Positions 15,501-21,213 of a stretch of 21,213 nt of DNA are shown piece by piece. The stretch's first letter is position 1, and each line of letters begins with the position of its first letter. The notes below the pieces were generated by a model that worked only from the letters and a program-made list of their open reading frames with translations, was not told the origin of the DNA and did not search any database. Position numbers and translations under genes: made by a program. The stretch spans positions 1 to 21,213 of the forward strand of contig CANRDH010000010.1 of NCBI GenBank assembly GCA_947629295.1. The letters are read 5' to 3'. This DNA is from an uncultured Clostridia bacterium (GTDB lineage: Bacteria > Bacillota > Clostridia > Oscillospirales > Acutalibacteraceae).

Positions 15501-16503
15501 CTCCGCTTTTAAATGAGCTTTCTTTTTCACCGCCGTTATTTCCCGCTGTAAGTGCGGCGGTAAATGTTCCGTGGGATGAATCGTTACGGTAGGTTTCATC
15601 GTCCCTGTCGGCATAATCATATGCATATACTATCTTTTCGCTTTTTGTCAGAACAGCTTTGTCCGACACATTAAATGCAACAGAGGTTCTGAGCTTGTCA
15701 ATATATTCTTGATTAAATTTACATGAGCCCGGTGCACACGAAAATACCTCATGTCCGCAGTCAAAGCCGTCGTCTATTACGGCAACGGTTTTTCCCCTGC
15801 CCGTAAAGCCGCGTTTGTATGCGCTGTGAATATTCGTGATATTATCCTGCGGCATCGTATAATCAGAAACAGCGACATCATCAGTCACCGCTTTATCTTC
15901 ACTGTCGTCTGTATAATCCGGATCTTCCATGTCAGATATACCCTGAGAAATCTCACCGTTTGAATCATCGTCCTCCGGCTCATTCTCAGAAATACTCATC
16001 ATATGTGAGGAAGCAAGAGTTACAGATCTGACTCCGGAAATTTTTTTAAGCTTATCAAGACTGCTGTACGGTGCGGTTACACTGAATCCGTTTAATACCG
16101 TATTGTAATTATAACAGTTGTCAAGGCTTATATCGGGAATTATTTTCCGTATACTTGCCTTAACCACAGCCTGCGATTTTTTTATTGCATCGTTATACTG
16201 CCTGATATCATCCGAAGCGATAAGCTCTGAAACACTGCTGTATTTTCCTGCCGAAGCAAGGACTGTATCACAAAGCGAATCACCGTTTACCTCAATAATA
16301 AAAGTAACGGTTTCATCGCTTTTCGGGGTATTTATTTCGGGCGCGGGCTTAGGCTTATTATTGTCGGTTATCTTATTCTCAGATTTTCCGACATTATCAG
16401 TTCCATTTTCGGACGAGCTCGTACCCGGATTTAATATAGGCAGTGCAAATACCGCCACACACAGCAATATCGACAGCAATGTGCAGTATATTCCTTTCTT
16501 CAT
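12595..16503 (-). CDS. Large secreted subtilisin-like serine protease (S8), C-terminally membrane-anchored
   Basis: The protein has 1302 residues. The frame could open at a TTG at 16521, but AAAGGTG sits just before the ATG at 16501-16503, which also begins a clean signal peptide (MKKGIYCTLLSILLCVAVFA). In order it has: a Ser/Asn/Lys-rich linker; an I9-like propeptide (about 65-165); an acidic Asp/Glu-rich spacer; and the S8 domain with Asp244 (VAVIDDGFD), His311 (DSSHGTF), oxyanion Asn409 (SAAGND) and Ser633 (SGTSVSSA). A PA-type insert (about 500-570, GKIAVVKRG) lies between His and Ser. Beta-rich Fn3-like regions follow, then a Cna-B/SpaA-like domain (about 1145-1210, TDQNGKPVRGVKLELAG), a Glu/Gln-rich stalk, and a transmembrane helix with an RRRRTKR stop-transfer tail. 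No LPXTG motif is seen. The layout resembles lactocepin/C5a-peptidase-type surface proteases. Confidence 0.93.
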   Translation of the reverse strand: MKKGIYCTLLSILLCVAVFALPILNPGTSSSENGTDNVGKSENKITDNNKPKPAPEINTPKSDETVTFIIEVNGDSLCDTVLASAGKYSSVSELIASDDIRQYNDAIKKSQAVVKASIRKIIPDISLDNCYNYNTVLNGFSVTAPYSSLDKLKKISGVRSVTLASSHMMSISENEPEDDDSNGEISQGISDMEDPDYTDDSEDKAVTDDVAVSDYTMPQDNITNIHSAYKRGFTGRGKTVAVIDDGFDCGHEVFSCAPGSCKFNQEYIDKLRTSVAFNVSDKAVLTKSEKIVYAYDYADRDDETYRNDSSHGTFTAALTAGNNGGEKESSFKSGAYDAQLILMKVCSDGSSSVGDDVFLAALDDAAKLSPDVINISLGVPRISTTSNIFEKVMTSLSDLGISVLSAAGNDSRNIAVNDDSGINSKYMDYGTISYPAALNSVTAVGSVDTETHISDCLLTDKDERIEYRDIYVSDNADSPDFSQFGENCEYVYTDSYGSEYEISHFNLTGKIAVVKRGQISVTEKISAAANMHAAGIIIISDEPLYVRFIADERNIPAAVVSSDTEKYFAGNPEGKIRASEYKGIFTSENAGKPSGFTSYGVTSALQLKPDFLAPGTDIYSALDDGYGALSGTSVSSAIAAGNVAVISEYVQKSASEISAKELRKACSALIMNTADRVKYSDKLYYTPRLQGAGCMNIERALDSSAYVISQNGCGGVSMGDSESGEFSFSLTLTSLSDRDTTYKLSSVIQTDKIIYKNREYYNTLTPENIDKYTDVSFFEGDKEISDITLPAHDSIDITVNVRLSPEAVLLYIGKAENGFYVDGFIEFSPTSDTSALSVPLTGYCGSWDLSGIFDASVYSKSEKPVINGDSLIGAAADGSLYPGVVLGKNMTTGKCDEENICIGRDSIKNAYDSATAGISFIVPNFYLLRDASDYTITITDKSGKTIFSQDIGTISSFAGGGYEAYAELLSSFNADGLKNLFSEISEGEYMYTVSACAVPSDGETTHVQSVSYPFTVDNTVPDKPETRTYCEDDKIFLEVQSGDLNGIQGFILYTAVKSGNKCTYADKLDELIDGNYMDGDSYSLVRMEDDGESTKFIYDITELYNQLVKVKSHTDFADNEKLDQTKLVVRAVDNAYNLSVPVTADSVVNATVTYKLTDQNGKPVRGVKLELAGMTAESGRDGIAVFDKVIPGNYDVSIVEVPEGYTTDFSSGTLLMTMDKIKYEENISFHFSGEYPPEEESENSQQEISAQDETSNQKEINNVIRFDNDNSSFALVFVGILLIISMATLTIRRRRTKRANRY

Positions 16504-16525
16504 AAATATCACCTTTTTCAATAAG

Positions 16526-16539
16526 GACTTTATAAAGTC
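16526..16539. promoter_or_regulatory. 14-bp perfect palindrome upstream of the subtilase gene
   Basis: GACTTTATAAAGTC is fully self-complementary and lies about 22 bases before the protease start codon, in the spacer between the divergent protease and DUF368 genes. It contains a TATAAA that could be part of a -10 box, but no -35 partner was found at proper spacing. An operator role is possible; chance in AT-rich DNA is also possible. Confidence 0.3.
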
Positions 16540-16667
16540 TGATACATATTCAATATCCTTAAATGCATAGTTATAAATAAATGTGCGATATGTCTAATAT
16601 ATTATTATCTCACATTACCCCTTATTTTTCAAGTGGTAATATATTGAACATTACGGAGTGTGGATTC

Positions 16668-17513
16668 ATGCCGATAATTACAAAAGAAAATGCAAAAAAA
16701 GCGGGTATTGACATACTTTACGGGGCAGTTATAGGCTCGTCAATGCTCATCCCCGGTGTAAGCGGCGGAACAACAGCTATAATCCTCGGTATATATGACA
16801 GGCTTATCTCCGCCGTAAGCGAAATAACAAAAAAGCCAAAGGAAAACCTGCCCTTTCTTTCATTCGTTTTTATAGGCGGTTTATTCGGTGTATTATTGTT
16901 CTCAAAGGCTGTGCTCGGAATAATAGAAGCCTATACAAATGAATGTATGTTTTTCTTTACAGGTACTATTTTAGGAAGTATTCCCTTGCTTGTCAGAAAA
17001 TCGGGAATAAAAATATCGAATATGTATAATATGATATTCTCTCTTATCGGTATATTTGCTGTATTCGGAATAAGACTAATACCTTCCGGAAGCTCGGCAG
17101 GCAGCGGCTTTATGCTTATATTATGCGGCATAATCATTGCCGTTGCCATGGTTCTCCCGGGAATAAGCACATCACATATACTTCTTATTCTCGGTATGTA
17201 CGAAAGCTTCTGGGGAGGACTCAGCGGAGGAAATATTGACTTTTTTCTTCTCCTCGGTATAGGAGGAATTATCGGCACTCTGCTTACCGCAAAGCTTACG
17301 GATATTGCAGCAAAGCGTTTCCCCTGTCAGACCTATATGGTAATAATCGGATTTATAATGACATCCGTCTATGATATATTTCCTCAGAACGTACCGTACG
17401 AACGTATACCGATATTCATTATCCTATGTGCCGCAGGATTTACGTCGGCTTGTTTTATATCGAGCTTCGGAAGCCGTATGACCGAGGGCAGGGAAACATA
17501 TGCCCAAGCTTAA
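16668..17513 (+). CDS. DUF368 membrane protein (PopT-like polyprenyl-phosphate transporter family)
   Basis: This is an integral membrane protein of 281 residues from the ATG at 16668. The frame extends back to an ATG at 16581, but GGAG lies 9 bases before 16668 and the protein begins MPIITKENAKKAGIDILYG, typical of the family. It has about eight hydrophobic helices and two related half-motifs, LIPGVSGGTTAIILGIYDR and LPGISTSHILLILGMYES, consistent with inverted-repeat architecture. DUF368 proteins have been linked to recycling undecaprenyl phosphate across the membrane for cell-wall synthesis; assigning that role here is by family only. The second motif has GISTS where GISGS is usual. It is divergent from the subtilase gene, and its stop shares TTAA with the stop of the convergent methyltransferase gene. 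Confidence 0.88.
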   Translation: MPIITKENAKKAGIDILYGAVIGSSMLIPGVSGGTTAIILGIYDRLISAVSEITKKPKENLPFLSFVFIGGLFGVLLFSKAVLGIIEAYTNECMFFFTGTILGSIPLLVRKSGIKISNMYNMIFSLIGIFAVFGIRLIPSGSSAGSGFMLILCGIIIAVAMVLPGISTSHILLILGMYESFWGGLSGGNIDFFLLLGIGGIIGTLLTAKLTDIAAKRFPCQTYMVIIGFIMTSVYDIFPQNVPYERIPIFIILCAAGFTSACFISSFGSRMTEGRETYAQA

Positions 17514-18841
17514 ATTCTCAAACCCTTCGGATATTTATTTTTCAGTCTTCCTCCCGAGCATTTTCCGAATCCGATTGTCATTCCCTCAATAATGACCGCA
17601 GTATATCCTTTTTCTCCGTTACAGTCAATTTCTCTGCCGCTTAAAAATTCTTTAATTCTCGGATCGTTTTTTTCAAGCCTCAATACACGTCTCAGCATAT
17701 TCGGGTCGGCAGAGGTAAAAAGCGCATGGGCAGGCTCAATCCGATTTTTCATTATTTCTCCGGCAAAAACTCCCGCACGGACAAGACCCACTCCGTCAAG
17801 AGGAGGAATATCTTCCGGCAAAAGATAAATCCTGTTTCCGACAAGTGTATATATCAGATCGGGTCTTTCGGTGAATATATCGTCAAGAAATTCTTTTATA
17901 AGCCTTTTACTTTCCTTTTTTATATTATTCTTTGGTTTATATATATTTTTTATTCTGCCCGTATTACCCTTTTTTCTGAATCGGGCGGCAAAATGACCCT
18001 CGCCGCCCTCAATGGGTGTAATCCGCACCGCATTGCTATACCTTGTTTTTCTTCCGAAAGGCTTACCAATATCATAAGGCTCAAAATCAGGGCAGGCACT
18101 GAGAAAACTTTCAACTACCTCCTCATTTTCCTTTTCCGAAAATGTACAGGTTGAATAAACAAGAATACCTCCCTCTCTAACACATTCGGCTGCAGATTTG
18201 AGAATACTGAGCTGTCTGTGTGAGCATGATACGGTATGCTCCGGACTCCATTCGTTTATTGCTTCGGGATTCTTTCGGAACATTCCCTCGCCCGAGCACG
18301 GTGCGTCTACAAGCACCTTATCAAAATAACCGCTCAGTTTTTCGCAGAGAATTTCGGGACTGCAGGAGGATACCACACCCCTTGATATCCCCATTCTTTC
18401 AGAATTAGACAAAAGAATATTTGCACGGCTTTTTATAATCTCATTCGACCATACAAGACCGCTCCCCCCAAGAAGCGAAGCTATCTGTGCTGTTTTTCCT
18501 CCGGGAGCGGCACATAAATCCAGTACATAATCCCCTTTTTCAATCTCAAGCAGAGGTACGGCAGAGGCTGCGGAGGGTTCCTGTACATAATATGCCCCTG
18601 CATGGTGAAGCCATAAATTGCCAACTCCTTCATAATCCGAGGGTATATAATATCCGTCCTGATAGAACGGCGTCCTTTCCGCCTCAAACGGCAACAGTGA
18701 TAAAACCTTTTCGGGTGTTGTTTTTAGTCGGTTTATGCTTATTCCCCGATAACAGGGTTTATTAAATAGAGAAACATATTTCCCGGTATCATCACCGAGA
18801 ATTTTTTTAATTTCATTTAAAAATTCTTTTGGTAAATTCAT
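17510..18841 (-). CDS. rsmF: RsmF-type rRNA (cytosine-C5)-methyltransferase
   Basis: This 443-residue SAM-dependent enzyme belongs to the RsmB/RsmF (NOL1/NOP2/sun) group that methylates C5 of a cytosine in 16S rRNA. An N-terminal domain (about 1-95, with YVQEPSAASAVPLLEI) leads into the Rossmann core: DLCAAPGGKTAQIASLL (SAM site), DAPCSGEGMFRKNP (Cys182), and VYSTCTFSEKENEEV with nucleophile Cys232. PCSGEGMFRK is the RsmF version of the motif. The C-terminal ~150 residues (from about 290) are a PUA-like/RsmF C-terminal region ending KGYTAVIIEGMTIGFGKCSGGRLKNKYPKGLRI-like, typical of Firmicute members. The target base is inferred from family only. GGAG precedes the ATG. Its 3' end abuts the DUF368 gene, leaving no room for a dedicated terminator. 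Confidence 0.92.
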   Translation of the reverse strand: MNLPKEFLNEIKKILGDDTGKYVSLFNKPCYRGISINRLKTTPEKVLSLLPFEAERTPFYQDGYYIPSDYEGVGNLWLHHAGAYYVQEPSAASAVPLLEIEKGDYVLDLCAAPGGKTAQIASLLGGSGLVWSNEIIKSRANILLSNSERMGISRGVVSSCSPEILCEKLSGYFDKVLVDAPCSGEGMFRKNPEAINEWSPEHTVSCSHRQLSILKSAAECVREGGILVYSTCTFSEKENEEVVESFLSACPDFEPYDIGKPFGRKTRYSNAVRITPIEGGEGHFAARFRKKGNTGRIKNIYKPKNNIKKESKRLIKEFLDDIFTERPDLIYTLVGNRIYLLPEDIPPLDGVGLVRAGVFAGEIMKNRIEPAHALFTSADPNMLRRVLRLEKNDPRIKEFLSGREIDCNGEKGYTAVIIEGMTIGFGKCSGGRLKNKYPKGLRI

Positions 18842-18858
18842 TTTATTCTCCGTTCAGC

Positions 18859-19090
18859 TTAATATAGGTCGTCAAGCTGTTTATATTCGTAATCATAATT
18901 TCTTATAAATACATCATATGCAGGCTTATCTGTGTTTACTATATAAACACAATAAACTCATAGTAATGACTGTAGATACAGTTTTCTTTGTTCTGCTGAC
19001 TTTGCGGTACGGTTCTCCTTATTCCACTGTATTTTTATGAATAAAACAGCAATAATAATATCACTTCCTTGTATAAAACGAAAAATATAT
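18859..19090 (-). pseudogene. Possible decayed reading frame with one in-frame TGA
   Basis: On the minus strand one frame reads IIIAVLFIKIQWNKENR, then ...EQRKLYLQSLL, a TGA (18958-18960), then continues in the same frame to VNTDKPAYDVFIRNYDYEYK and QLDDLY before a TAA at 18859-18861. That TAA is 17 bases before the rsmF ATG. The residue mix looks protein-like, but there is no ATG, GTG or TTG in a credible place; the best ribosome-binding-like string, AAGGAAGTGAT, is followed only by ATT codons. No family was recognised. It may be a gene remnant or chance. Confidence 0.2.
18931..18951. promoter_or_regulatory. 8-bp perfect inverted repeat (operator-like)
   Basis: The arms TGTGTTTA (18931-18938) and TAAACACA (18944-18951) flank CTATA. 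The element sits in the divergent spacer between rsmF and the Ser/Asn-rich small gene. There is no T-run on either side, so it is not a terminator. It resembles a dimeric repressor site, but no specific regulator is recognised. Confidence 0.35.
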
Positions 19091-19096
19091 GATAAT
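19069..19096 (+). promoter_or_regulatory. Candidate promoter of the Ser/Asn-rich small gene
   Basis: TTGTAT (19069-19074), 16 bases, then GATAAT (19091-19096). The -10 matches five of six consensus bases, the -35 only three. It would give a leader of about 20 bases before the start codon at 19124, with the ribosome binding site inside it. Confidence 0.4.
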
Positions 19097-19123
19097 ACTA
19101 AATTCGGAAGGCGGTGATTTTTA

Positions 19124-19279
19124 ATGAGTAAATCAAAGAACAGCAATTCTTCACAGAACAGCACAAACAGCACAAACAGCAAGAACAGCTCTTCTAACAG
19201 CAAGAGCAACAGCACAAATTCCAAGAATAACAACTCTGATGAGTTTGAAAACAGATCTCAGGAAAGCTACAACGACTAA
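19124..19279 (+). CDS. 51-residue Ser/Asn/Lys-rich low-complexity small protein
   Basis: The ATG at 19124-19126 follows GGAAGGCGGTGAT, a good ribosome binding site, and the frame ends at TAA 19277-19279. A strong rho-independent terminator lies just downstream. The product starts MSKSKNSNSSQNSTNSTNSK and ends EFENRSQESYND. By count, 18 of 51 residues are Ser and 14 are Asn, with Lys spread through the first two thirds and an acidic tail with one Phe and one Tyr. The DNA repeats AACAGC in short 9-base steps. There is no signal peptide, hydrophobic helix or cysteine, so it is predicted to be disordered. Similar short Ser/Asn-rich proteins are, to my recollection, annotated as hypothetical in Clostridia. 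The function is unknown and no assignment is made. Confidence 0.75.
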   Translation: MSKSKNSNSSQNSTNSTNSKNSSSNSKSNSTNSKNNNSDEFENRSQESYND

Positions 19280-19301
19280 CGCCTGAAATAAAACAATAAA
19301 A

Positions 19302-19353
19302 GGGGCTGTCACTTCAAGCTTTTTATGTGCTTAAGGTGACAGTTCCTTTTTTT
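19302..19353 (+). terminator. Strong rho-independent terminator, probably bidirectional
   Basis: A long stem pairs GGGGCTGTCACTT with AAGGTGACAGTTCC (13 pairs including G-T pairs), extended after one mismatch by AAGC/GCTT. It is followed by TTTTTTT at 19347-19353. It ends the plus-strand small gene. Read on the minus strand the same stem is followed by TTTTATTGTTTT, so it can also terminate the cysS-cdd transcript, whose last stop is at 19386. Confidence 0.92.
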
Positions 19354-19385
19354 ACAAATCATAATATAAAAACTCTGCATAAGGT

Positions 19386-19796
19386 TTATACATCCAATTT
19401 AAAACCCTTTGGCAGAAGCTCACCTAAAGTACATTTCCCGTACTCTTTTTCAGATCTTGCCGATATTATTGTGAAATCGGATTTACAAAATTCTGACATA
19501 AACTGTCTGCACATTCCGCACGGATAGCAGAATTTTTCGACCCTTTCGCCGTTTTTTCCCCCTATCAGGGCTATTGCCGAAAAATTCCTTTCACCCGCAC
19601 TCAAGGCGGCCGCAAATGCACTTCTTTCCGCACATATTCCTACGGGATATGAAGCATTTTCCACATTGCTGCCCGTATATATTTTACCCGAATCCGCAAG
19701 CAGTGCCGCACCTACATAAAAATCAGAATACGGTGCATAGGCATTTTTCCTTGCTACCACAGCAGACTTTATCAATTCATTTATATCAATTTCCAT
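19386..19796 (-). CDS. cdd: Cytidine deaminase
   Basis: This 136-residue zinc enzyme deaminates cytidine and deoxycytidine to uridine forms in pyrimidine salvage. It carries GICAERSAFAAAL with zinc ligand Cys55 and proton-shuttle Glu57, and YPCGMCRQFM with ligands Cys93 and Cys96. This is the three-cysteine pattern of the short tetrameric class. Segments NAYAPYSDFYVGAALL and GSNVENASYP form the substrate site. Length is normal. It follows cysS by 9 bases, and its ribosome binding site (AAGAGGG) overlaps the cysS stop codon, so the two are co-translated from one message. Confidence 0.96.
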   Translation of the reverse strand: MEIDINELIKSAVVARKNAYAPYSDFYVGAALLADSGKIYTGSNVENASYPVGICAERSAFAAALSAGERNFSAIALIGGKNGERVEKFCYPCGMCRQFMSEFCKSDFTIISARSEKEYGKCTLGELLPKGFKLDV

Positions 19797-19805
19797 AATG
19801 CCCTC

Positions 19806-21209
19806 TTATTCGGTTACTATTATTGTACCATTTGGTGTGTCCTTTATTGTTATTCCCATTCCGGCAAGCTCATTGCGTATTCTGTCTGCCTCAGCCCAGT
19901 TTTTATCCTTTCTTGCCTGTGCACGCCTGTCTATAAGCTCCTGAATATCGTTCTTTACTCCGCTGTCCTTTTGCTCATAAAGAAGTCCCAGAACATCGGA
20001 AAGTTCTTTATAAAGATTAAGTGCAAAATCACAAAGCTCCTTTGACGGCTTTGTCTGTGCATTAATACTGCTGTTGATATCCCTTGCAAGCTCAAACAGT
20101 GCAGAAATTGCATCCGCTGTATTGAGGTCATCCTCCATTGCCGAAATAAAATCATCCTTGTGGGTAAGGAGCTTGTCCTTAATTTCCTGCTCTCCCTCTT
20201 TTAGCTCACCCGTACTGCTGTCTGCAAGGAAGGCTAAATCCTGACGGCAGTTATAAAGTCTGTCAAGGGCGCTTTTGCACTGCTTTATTATATCTATGGA
20301 ATAATTTATCGGACTTCTGTAATGTGAGGAAATCATAAGATATCTGATAGGCTCATAGCCGAATTGCTCCGCAACGTCACGAACCGTAAAGAAATTGCCG
20401 AGGGATTTCGACATTTTTTTGTTATCGACATTTATATAACCGTTATGCATCCAATAATTTGCAAAGGTCACGCCGTTACTGCATTCACTTTGTGCAATTT
20501 CATTTTCATGGTGCGGGAATATAAGGTCCTGACCTCCGCAATGGATATCTATAGTATCCCCGAGATATCTTTTTGCCATGCATGAACATTCGATATGCCA
20601 GCCGGGTCTGCCCTTGCCCCATGGTGATTCCCAATAAGGCTCACCCGGCTTTGCACCCTTCCAAAGGGCGAAGTCCATGGGATCTTCCTTTGTATCTCCT
20701 ATCTGAATACGGGCTCCTGCTTCAAGATCATCAAGCGGCTGATGGGAAAGCTTACCGTATTCCTTGAATTTATTTGTACGGAAATATACATCACCGTATT
20801 CCGTAGAATATGCATAACCTTTTTCTTCAAGCTTTTTTACCATATCTATCATTTGCTGTATATTTTCCGTTGCTTTCGGGTGTATTGTAGCCTCACGCAC
20901 ATTAAGCCCCTTTGCATCGGTCTTATATTCTTCTATGAATTTTTCGGATACGGTTTTGTAATCGCTGTTTTCCTCATTTGCCTTTTTGATTATCTTATCG
21001 TCTATATCCGTGAAATTCTGCACATAGGTTACCTTATACCCTCTGTATTCAAGATATCTTCTAAGAATATCGAACACACATATAGGACGTGCATTGCCTA
21101 TATGTATATAATTATAAACCGTAGGGCCGCAGGCATAAATCTTCACCTCTCCCTCATTTATAGTCTTAAGCTCTTCTTTTTTACCCGACATGGTATTGTA
21201 AATTTTCAT
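19806..21209 (-). CDS. cysS: Cysteinyl-tRNA synthetase
   Basis: This 467-residue class I synthetase charges tRNA-Cys. It has the HIGH-type motif in YNYIHIGNARP (about 35-42) and the KMSKS loop at 265-269 (DNKKMSKSLGNF). Zinc ligands are Cys27 (YACGPTVYN), Cys208 (WHIECSCM), and His/Glu in FPHHENEIAQSE (233-237). The C-terminal DALR-like and anticodon-binding region ends with RKDKNWAEADRIRNELAGMG, then KDTPNGT, as is usual. Length is normal and complete. The ATG at 21207-21209 lies four bases from the window edge, so its ribosome binding site and promoter are outside. Confidence 0.98.
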   Translation of the reverse strand: MKIYNTMSGKKEELKTINEGEVKIYACGPTVYNYIHIGNARPICVFDILRRYLEYRGYKVTYVQNFTDIDDKIIKKANEENSDYKTVSEKFIEEYKTDAKGLNVREATIHPKATENIQQMIDMVKKLEEKGYAYSTEYGDVYFRTNKFKEYGKLSHQPLDDLEAGARIQIGDTKEDPMDFALWKGAKPGEPYWESPWGKGRPGWHIECSCMAKRYLGDTIDIHCGGQDLIFPHHENEIAQSECSNGVTFANYWMHNGYINVDNKKMSKSLGNFFTVRDVAEQFGYEPIRYLMISSHYRSPINYSIDIIKQCKSALDRLYNCRQDLAFLADSSTGELKEGEQEIKDKLLTHKDDFISAMEDDLNTADAISALFELARDINSSINAQTKPSKELCDFALNLYKELSDVLGLLYEQKDSGVKNDIQELIDRRAQARKDKNWAEADRIRNELAGMGITIKDTPNGTIIVTE

Positions 21210-21213
21210 ATTA

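Noticed and set aside
18958..18960. TGA as a selenocysteine codon
   Set aside because: No selenocysteine-insertion hairpin follows with the expected form, no selenoprotein family is recognised, and there is no start codon.
18958..19233. 91-codon Leu/Phe-rich frame on the minus strand
   Set aside because: Its first half is the antisense of the Ser/Asn-rich gene (AGC/AAC codons read backwards as GCT/GTT), and it has no ribosome binding site. Only the non-overlapping part is kept as a possible remnant.
19302..19353. Riboswitch or small RNA
   Set aside because: A single long stem with a following T-run directly after a stop codon is fully explained as a terminator.

Overview
The window looks like chromosomal DNA of a low-to-mid GC Clostridia, most likely a Ruminococcus-like gut member of the Oscillospirales. 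This is inferred from gene families and style, not from a marker gene. The hints are AGGAGG-type ribosome binding sites, the DapL (aminotransferase) route to diaminopimelate, a glutamine-synthetase/ANTAR pair, and a tiny Ser/Asn-rich protein. No rRNA, tRNA, CRISPR array, insertion sequence or phage gene was seen. Most genes lie on the minus strand.

Region by region, left to right: (1) 1-595, a DMT/EamA permease cut by the window edge. (2) 661-2085, a standalone TPR + suppressor-of-fused + DUF2185/Imm33-like protein with its own promoter (2116-2144). (3) 2335-12378, a minus-strand block transcribed right to left: glutamine-synthetase-like gene, ANTAR regulator, carA, carB fused to dapF, pyrG, dapL. 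It has a plausible promoter at 12414-12442 and a terminator-like hairpin at 2215-2236. carA/carB and carB-dapF/pyrG overlap. (4) 12595-16503, a very large secreted, membrane-anchored subtilase. (5) 16668-17513 on the plus strand, a DUF368 (PopT-like) membrane protein that converges on an RsmF-type rRNA methyltransferase (17510-18841) and shares a TTAA with it. (6) 18842-19123, an intergenic stretch with a palindrome and a possible decayed reading frame. (7) 19124-19279, a 51-residue Ser/Asn-rich protein on the plus strand with a strong terminator. (8) cdd and cysS, a tight minus-strand pair.

The central block is metabolically coherent. CarA and PyrG both consume glutamine to make pyrimidines, and a glutamine-synthetase homologue with a putative RNA-binding ANTAR regulator sits at its promoter-proximal end. 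DapL and DapF are consecutive steps (tetrahydrodipicolinate to LL-DAP to meso-DAP) supplying lysine and peptidoglycan.

The most notable observations are: (a) one 1347-codon ORF that fuses a complete carbamoyl-phosphate synthase large subunit to a complete diaminopimelate epimerase; (b) a GlnA homologue lacking several catalytic residues, next to an ANTAR protein whose receiver domain lacks the phospho-acceptor Asp; (c) the SUFU/DUF2185 protein, built from two families known as toxin-immunity modules but with no toxin beside it; (d) the Ser/Asn-rich microprotein. Most other genes are ordinary housekeeping genes.
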